Position numbers and translations under genes: made by a program
From: Nemertoderma westbladi
Lineage: Eukaryota > Xenacoelomorpha > Nemertodermatida > Nemertodermatidae
NCBI GenBank assembly: GCA_032718475.1
Contig: JAUCBJ010000395.1
Location: 1 to 38,434, forward strand
Length of the DNA stretch: 38,434 bases
Reading direction: 5' to 3'
Shown: in pieces, positions 33,401-38,434 of the stretch
Layout: each line of letters starts with the position of its first letter
How positions within the stretch are numbered: the stretch's first letter is position 1
The notes under the pieces: model-generated
What the model saw: the letters and a program-made list of their open reading frames with translations, nothing else
Database searches by the model: none
Told to the model about the DNA's origin: nothing

Positions 33401-33669
33401 ATCTCTGCTGGAAGAATCGTGGTCCGAATTGCTACTGATTAATTCGATACATACGGGTTCCATGTCCAGCTACTTGGTGTCCCCACCACCGGGGCCGGGG
33501 ACAATGTCTAGCTACCTGGTGTCCCCTCCCGTTCCAGGGACCCGCCCCAACAGCTACGCTCTATGTCCTGCCCTCTATCGACTATCTGAGGTCAATGCAG
33601 ACTTCTGTGGTATTCAACTAGATGGCGTGGAAATGGCCTGTCTAAAAACTGTGGTTCTATTCAGACCAG
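30260..33669 (+). CDS. NR2E3: PNR/NR2E3-type nuclear receptor (five exons, C-terminus not found)
   Basis: Ligand-regulated transcription factor of the NR2E group; in vertebrates NR2E3 acts in photoreceptors. Exons: 30260-30431, 30763-30866, 31643-31840, 32306-32484 and 33399-33669. Junction phases are 2, 1, 1, 0 and then an open phase-1 donor (CCAG|GTAAAT). The DNA-binding domain is complete: [27 protein letters not shown], and a second finger ending [20 protein letters not shown]. The junction then gives [15 protein letters not shown], a PNR hallmark. The LBD part has [13 protein letters not shown] (helix 3) and [13 protein letters not shown], and ends [13 protein letters not shown]. The remaining LBD (helices about 8-12 with AF-2) should follow but was not found up to 36500. 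The start is probably ATG 30298; the exon is open upstream to its acceptor. Confidence 0.9.
30763..30866 (+). CDS. NR2E3: NR2E3-like exon: second zinc finger
   Basis: Acceptor TGTTTATAG and donor G|GTTAGT. A stronger-looking GTAAGT four bases on would break the frame of the next exon, so GTTAGT is chosen. Encodes [19 protein letters not shown] and [10 protein letters not shown]. Confidence 0.88.
31643..31840 (+). CDS. NR2E3: NR2E3-like exon: hinge
   Basis: Starts [11 protein letters not shown] across the junction, then a Met/Pro/His-rich hinge ([11 protein letters not shown]). Acceptor TTTTTTACAG and donor CAG|GTATGT. 198 bp. Confidence 0.85.
32306..32484 (+). CDS. NR2E3: NR2E3-like exon: start of the ligand-binding domain
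   Basis: Acceptor AATTTTTCAG and donor CAG|GTAGGT. A Pro-rich linker leads into [20 protein letters not shown], the LBD helix 3 signature. Confidence 0.85.
32757..32900. mobile_element. tRNA-like SINE fragments (two box B sequences)
   Basis: Minus strand GGTTCAATCCC (32773-32763) and plus strand GGGTTTCGATCCCG (about 32879-32892) look like TPsiC-arm/box B sequences. No convincing box A is seen for either. Probably remnants of tRNA-derived SINEs. Confidence 0.35.
33399..33669 (+). CDS. NR2E3: NR2E3-like exon: LBD helices 4-7 with a duplicated loop
   Basis: [13 protein letters not shown] is helix 4/5. The loop then contains MSSYLVSPP twice, separated by PGPGT. It ends [16 protein letters not shown] at a phase-1 donor. 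Family members usually have an aromatic QW-type pair after helix 5; here it reads SIHTGS. Confidence 0.85.
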
Positions 33670-36478
33670 GTAAATAAAATGTCATGTTTTTCCTGAATAA
33701 TTAGATACAAATCACATCATCCATCTCCAGGGCAAAATCGACACTGTATATCAGCTGATTACTACCAAAAATAATATTATTAAGTTTAGTTTATTGTTTT
33801 GGTTAGAATAAGGTGTCACTGTAACCTGCTCCTTTTCCTAAATTGATAATTAAACATTGAGGCGAGAAATTAATACGCCGAGATGGGATTTGCGACCAGT
33901 CCCCCGCCCAGGTGTCACTAATTATTAACGAAGGTATTAAGGAATTCTCTAATTCACATAAAATTCAATACACGAGGGCAGAATAACTGAATTTCGGCCA
34001 ACTGAAACTAGTAAGAAGAAAGTTCTTTCAAACACGTTTATTTTATCGAATACACTTGGAAATATTATGTAACTCCGCAGGTACATAATAATGTTTAAAA
34101 GATAGAACTTATAAGGCGGGTAAAATGGCCAGTGAAAATTTCAGCTAGTCTAGATGACACTGCATATGAATATGACCTATCACGCTGTTAGCTATACACG
34201 TAAACAAGTAGATCAGCTAGGTAGAAACAACAGATGTGGTGGAGGAGGCAGAGCTCCCGCACTCGGTACTCGCGCTGCACAATGACGAGGTAGGCCATAT
34301 CGGCTTTATTGATACCGGCAAGACGGCGATCATTCGCACCAATAATGGAATAGTTGTCGGGATACAACAGATGACAGCAGATAAAATAGTAAACAACTGA
34401 TTGTGCGACTGCCGACTAGGCTACCATGGTTTGCGAATCAACATCAGTTTAAATTATTAAATTAAATATTTTTACCTTTTCTAAGATCCGACTCCGAACT
34501 TGTATAAAAACTGTTTGGGATGATAGTATGTATAATCAATGAAAAAAGGTTATATTTATGGAATTTTGTTCTCATATTATTAGGTATAAAACGCAAGCAA
34601 GTTCCCCAAGAAAACGAAAAAGAAGCACATTTTGCAAATTGTTTGGGTTTCTGGAGAAACACCCGAAAATGTCAGTCCCCCTCAAACACTATGTTTTTTG
34701 TTTTCCGAAATCCACTATAAATCAATGTCATAAAATCAGGTTGATTTGCTTATGATTTTTTATTATCAAATTTGTGCTATTTGTATTTTTAGCGCCACAC
34801 ATTGACACATTGACACAAAAAGGCATAATCAACAAGGTACGATTTATTTCAGTGTCATATTCGAGATCAGCATCCCAAAAAATCATTTAAACATCTGATT
34901 TCTATAATCGTGATCAACATCCAATAAACCGCTATATAACGCAAATAAATTAATTTGAGAGAGCCGTAAAAACTTTTGAAAATTTGAGCACGAAAAATAT
35001 TGGGAATGGGTGCAAGAAAGGGACCACAGCACGAAAACTAACATAGCCATGTAAGTAGCGTTTGCGATGTTGGATAGCCCATTAAATTTTAGGAAACTAG
35101 TAAAACTATAGGTACTAGTAAAAGCATAATTGTAGGCTATAAGGCAAGTTTACAGTACATTTATTGTATTGTAGATAATAGAGGATTCAAATTTACCGCG
35201 CAACTTATCACAACTACTAATACAGAGGTTTACAGTTTGGCAAATAAAAGTGAATAGTTTATAGATATTGATTCCAACCGAATACAAGTCAAAAACAGAA
35301 GACGGATTCTGCATAAAGGAAACCATGAATTTATTTACAGAAGTTGAGATAGACGGTTTTAGCAAAAATATAACTCCTTAGGACTTCATAATAACGTCTT
35401 AAGACTTGGCTAGAAAGATTCGCAATCGCAACCGATTCCATCAGATTCCAAATCGAAAACAACTTAGAGTGAGACTGACTTAGACGGTTTTGGCATTTAA
35501 GTGCCGAATAGTGTAACAAATGTGTTGATAAAGCAATAGAATAGAGATGTGTGTGGTACATCTTATACTTTAGAGGTGTGTGTTGTGGTACATCTTATAC
35601 ATTAGAGGTGTGTGTGGTACATATTATACTTTAGAGGTGTGGGTTGTGGTACATCTTATACATTAGAGGTGTGTGTTGTGGTACATATTATACTTTAGAG
35701 GTGTGGGTTGTGGTACGTTTTAGGTTTAAAAGAAGCCTAACAAACCTTTTAAGATATTGCAATTGTTTGTAATACCAGTAAATAATAATAAATTAATAAT
35801 TAATAAATTGCTTATTTGCAAATAAATTAAATTATATTATAACTTTAATTTACCATAAATTTATCACCAATGCAATATGACAAAAATAAATCCAACGTAC
35901 CAAAAGGGCTAAGTATAAAATAAAAAGTACAGCGCTATGCAATGGAACAAAATAGAAACGGTAATTTCGAAATATGGCAATTGAGGTAGGCCTAAGCCTA
36001 ACTGAAAAGTTAATCTCGCATTACAAGGTGGCGAGCTGGCGAACATAATTAAAAGTTTTATTGTGATTCTAACCCTAAGTTAATAACGTTTTCGGACTTT
36101 CGGACGTCATTGCCATTGGCACACAGAGTCAATAGTGTCCGAAAAGGACTGACCAACTAACCACCAAATAAAAAAAACAATCGAAAATCACAGTAAAAAG
36201 TGATTGAAAATTACAATTAATTGTCAGTTCCTCAATTAAACTATACGGCTGTGGGCTGCGTGCTGAAATGTTCTGACATTTGCATGCAGTAGACATAGTG
36301 CTAAAATATAATATGAAGTAAGGCTGTAAGATACCTCACCTCAATGCAAATTGCGATGCGATAGTACCAAAGAGTATGTGAAACCGTAGCAAATTCTGGC
36401 AGGAATAATAATAATAATACAGTAATAGATAACAATATAACAAATTTAGCCTAACCAGGTTGCCTACTTACTGCTGTT
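33670..36478. other. Long stretch after the last found nuclear receptor exon
   Basis: AT-rich; no exon for the rest of the LBD was recognised. It contains a 32-bp tandem array at 35545-35722. Short open frames around 34462-34755 and 35150-35561 have no coding character. Confidence 0.45.
35545..35722. repeat. Tandem repeat, about 32-bp unit, six copies
   Basis: TGGTACAT starts recur at 35554, 35586, 35615, 35647 and 35679, with a last TGGTACG at 35711. Two unit variants (TATACTTTAG and TATACATTAG) alternate. Confidence 0.88.
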
Positions 36479-36484
36479 TTATTC
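36479..36484 (-). promoter_or_regulatory. Polyadenylation signal AATAAA for DCTN5
   Basis: AATAAA on the minus strand, 70 bp beyond the stop codon of the dynactin gene. Confidence 0.5.
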
Positions 36485-36553
36485 TATTGCATTCCTGTAC
36501 TGTGAAAATGTCCATAATAAAAATAATGTAATTAATAAGATGTAAGCAGCTAT

Positions 36554-37093
36554 TTAAGAGGGAATAAAGTGTTGGTAGTAATTCTTTGTTATATCAATCA
36601 TTAAATCTTTGGTACATTCGGGTAGTTCCTCGTAAGGAGCGGAAGTTGTCCCAGAGAAGAATGACAATGGTGGGATTACAGTTTCGGGAGGAACAATAGA
36701 GCCCTCGGCTATAGCGCAGCATTCTTTAATAATGCATCTGCGCCCGATGATAGAACCCTTACCGATATAACAATAGGAGCCAATGTTAGCAGCACTTATA
36801 ACGCAATCGCTCTCGATAAATACGTGGTCGCCGATGTGTAAAGGAAAAAAAGAAACCCCTTTCGAGAATTTCTTGAAAGACGGCCGTAGGACTGTGTTCG
36901 GGTTTATAACACAGTGTCGTCCGATTCCGATGTTCGCCAGATCGCCACGGATAACGCAGTCTCGTTGTATCACCGTCTTACCGTTTAGCGTTATGTTCTG
37001 ACTGCCGCACAGTATAGATTGTCGGGAAACTTTGTTTCCTGACGCCGTTTCAATGAAGTCGGCACGACTGTACTTAACATCGCCCAATTCCAT
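36554..37093 (-). CDS. DCTN5: Dynactin subunit 5 (p25), intronless
   Basis: Pointed-end subunit of dynactin, the dynein cofactor; a left-handed beta-helix of hexapeptide repeats. The start chosen is ATG 37093 ([20 protein letters not shown]), because p25 proteins begin MELG; an upstream in-frame ATG at 37120 would add nine residues. Conserved blocks: [73 protein letters not shown] and [15 protein letters not shown]. The length of 179 residues is close to the human protein (about 182). The whole protein lies in one exon with no break. Confidence 0.96.
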   Translation of the reverse strand: MELGDVKYSRADFIETASGNKVSRQSILCGSQNITLNGKTVIQRDCVIRGDLANIGIGRHCVINPNTVLRPSFKKFSKGVSFFPLHIGDHVFIESDCVISAANIGSYCYIGKGSIIGRRCIIKECCAIAEGSIVPPETVIPPLSFFSGTTSAPYEELPECTKDLMIDITKNYYQHFIPS

Positions 37094-37379
37094 TACAGCA
37101 ACTGGATTACAACAGTACAATCAATTCTGCAATCAGTCAGTCATACAGCAATAAAGTGGCATGTCAACGGATCACAGCTCTTCAGTGCAGTGCTGTATGC
37201 TGTCTCGGTACCGGTAGGCTTATGGTTGTGCTTTACAGCTGTCAGACTGTCCCATTATACAAAACTAAACACAAATTAGAAGTGCTAATTATATGCTGAA
37301 CAATTAATTATTCAGCCTACTACAACTGTACATTGTCACACAATTATACAACTACAGTACATACAACTACAATTAAAGT

Positions 37380-37680
37380 GGATGGGTGGGTGGAAAGGTT
37401 GGTGGGTGGGAACAGGGAATGTGGAAATCAAAAGGTGGTGGATGGGAAATATTAGGCGGGTTGGAATATGGGAAGATGGCAAAATAAAAGTGGAAAGATG
37501 TGAATGTAGGAAGATGATAATATGGGAAGATGGCAATGTGGGAAGATGGATTGGAATGTAAGAAGATATGGAATATGAGAGGATGGATGGATGGAATGTG
37601 GGAAGATATTGATGGGAATGTGGGAAGATGGGAAGGTGGATGAGAATGTGTGTAGATGGATGGGAATGTGGGAAGATCAG
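37380..37680. repeat. Degenerate tandem repeat of GGATGGGAATGTGGGAAGAT type
   Basis: Words GGGAAGATGG, GGAATGTG and GATGGATGG recur with irregular spacing of about 20-30 bp. Confidence 0.75.
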
Positions 37681-37721
37681 AATGATTGTGAGGAAAAGTT
37701 TAGTACGATTTATAAGATCAT

Positions 37722-38062
37722 AAGGGGCCGTCCAAGAATGACGTCTGCACTTTTCCCCAAAATGTTGACCCCCTCCCTCCCCTAAATCAGATGTCATCAG
37801 ATAGGCGTTGACCCCCCCCCCCCCCCCGCCCCTTCCCTAAATCAGATTAAAAAAATTTTCGCGTCCTAATCACTGAAGCAGAAGATTAGAAATCACCTAA
37901 TCACTGGTAACTGAAACAGAAGGTCGTGCTACGGGCCTTCGGGGGCTTCGAACAATTAAAATAGGCAAGCTATTTACTCTTCTGCTATATCTCTTCTAGC
38001 ACCTATAAATGAACATGCTGACGTCAGATTTTGGCTGACCCCCTCCCCTCCCCTCATCAGCA
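37722..38062. repeat. Interspersed repeat with three GACCCCCTCCC...CATCAG blocks
   Basis: GGGGCCGTCCAAGAATGACG at 37722 is followed by TTGACCCCCTCC...CTAAATCAG at about 37766. A second such block follows at about 37808 with a C16 run, and a third (CTGACCCCCTCC...CATCAG) at about 38036. The GGGGCCGTCC...ACGTC start resembles a repeat seen widely in invertebrate genomes; that is from memory. Confidence 0.5.
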
Positions 38063-38119
38063 CGTCATCAGTAATGGTTAGTAAAGGAATAGGTTACCTT
38101 ACAGTCTCAGGTTTATCAT

Positions 38120-38405
38120 ACCAAAAAATAAACAATGACGTTATCAATTGAGGGAAAGGAGCAAGTTACATACAGAGGTGGGCTTTTCTAACTAAAATAA
38201 ACGATATTGTTACCAATAGAGGGAAAGGAGCAGGTTACAGAGGTGGGTTTTTCTAACCAAAACAATAAACGATATTGTTACCAATTGAGGGGGAGAAACA
38301 GGTTACAGAGTTGGCCTTTTCTAACCAAAACAATAAACGATGTTGTTACAAAATTGAGGGAAAGAAGCAAGTTACAGAGACTGTGTTTTCTAACTAAAAC
38401 TATAT
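38120..38405. repeat. Tandem repeat, about 68-bp unit, four copies
   Basis: Units marked by TTATCAAT/TTACCAAT at 38141, 38210 and 38278, with TTACAAAA at 38346, followed by GAGGGAAAGGAGCAGGTTAC and TTTTCTAACCAAAAC. Confidence 0.88.
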
Positions 38406-38434
38406 ATTGGCTTGGTGCATTGTAGCTGCACATT

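Larger units (their letters stand above)
37121..38119. other. Region upstream of DCTN5 with simple and interspersed repeats
   Basis: Holds the DCTN5 promoter side (no named element), a GGGAAGATGG-type degenerate array (37380-37680) and a repeat with GACCCCCTCCC blocks (37722-38060). A minus-strand frame at 37336-37797 is the array read as His/Ser/Pro-rich protein and is not a gene. Confidence 0.5.

Noticed and set aside
34217-34400. Plus-strand open stretch of about 59 codons that could follow the receptor donor in phase (giving Glu after FRP)
   Set aside because: No pyrimidine tract before it, and no resemblance to the LBD end beyond the first residues. It lacks the expected helix 8-12 sequence.
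37336-37797. Minus-strand 153-residue His/Pro/Ser-rich open frame
   Set aside because: It is the GGGAAGATGG tandem repeat translated; low complexity and no gene features.
1-38434. CRISPR arrays, bacterial operons, rRNA genes
   Set aside because: None seen. Introns, SINE/LINE elements and the animal genes make this eukaryotic nuclear DNA.

Overview
This is a piece of nuclear DNA from an invertebrate animal. Host genes are split by GT-AG introns in AT-rich DNA, long poly-C/poly-G runs and short palindromes such as TACCGGTA are scattered through it, and the recognisable genes (integrin beta, a PNR/NR2E3-type nuclear receptor, dynactin p25) are animal genes. A marine deuterostome such as an echinoderm is a guess from base style only.

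Layout. (1) 1-3957, minus: 5' half of an integrin beta gene in three exons, with one apparent single-base frameshift near position 123. (2) 5015-9921, minus: a gene I do not recognise, rebuilt here from splice sites and phases as five exons (about 260 residues). Its last junction has two overlapping donors that lead to different C-termini. A broken SLC35F-like transporter copy lies in its first intron. (3) 10151-24576, plus: a 14.4-kb BEL/Pao-type LTR element with two LTRs of about 1195 bp that differ at seven places. Its pol (RT, RNase H, integrase) comes first and has no visible gag or protease before it. A second coding block of about 4.2 kb, ending in CCHC zinc knuckles, lies after pol. 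This pol-then-gag-like order is the most unusual thing in the window. Each block carries one in-frame TGA, and the second also has a -1 frame overlap. (4) 25296-25896: a palindromic element with 197-bp arms. (5) 27581-30055: a 5'-truncated, frameshifted LINE. (6) 30260-33669, plus: five exons of an NR2E3-like nuclear receptor; the C-terminal exon was not found. (7) 36554-37093, minus: an intronless, full-length DCTN5. (8) 35545-35722, 37380-37680 and 38120-38405: tandem repeats.

The host genes have no evident functional link to each other. The mobile elements account for roughly half of the window. All reading was by eye; family names rest on motifs, splice phases and remembered family features, not on searches.
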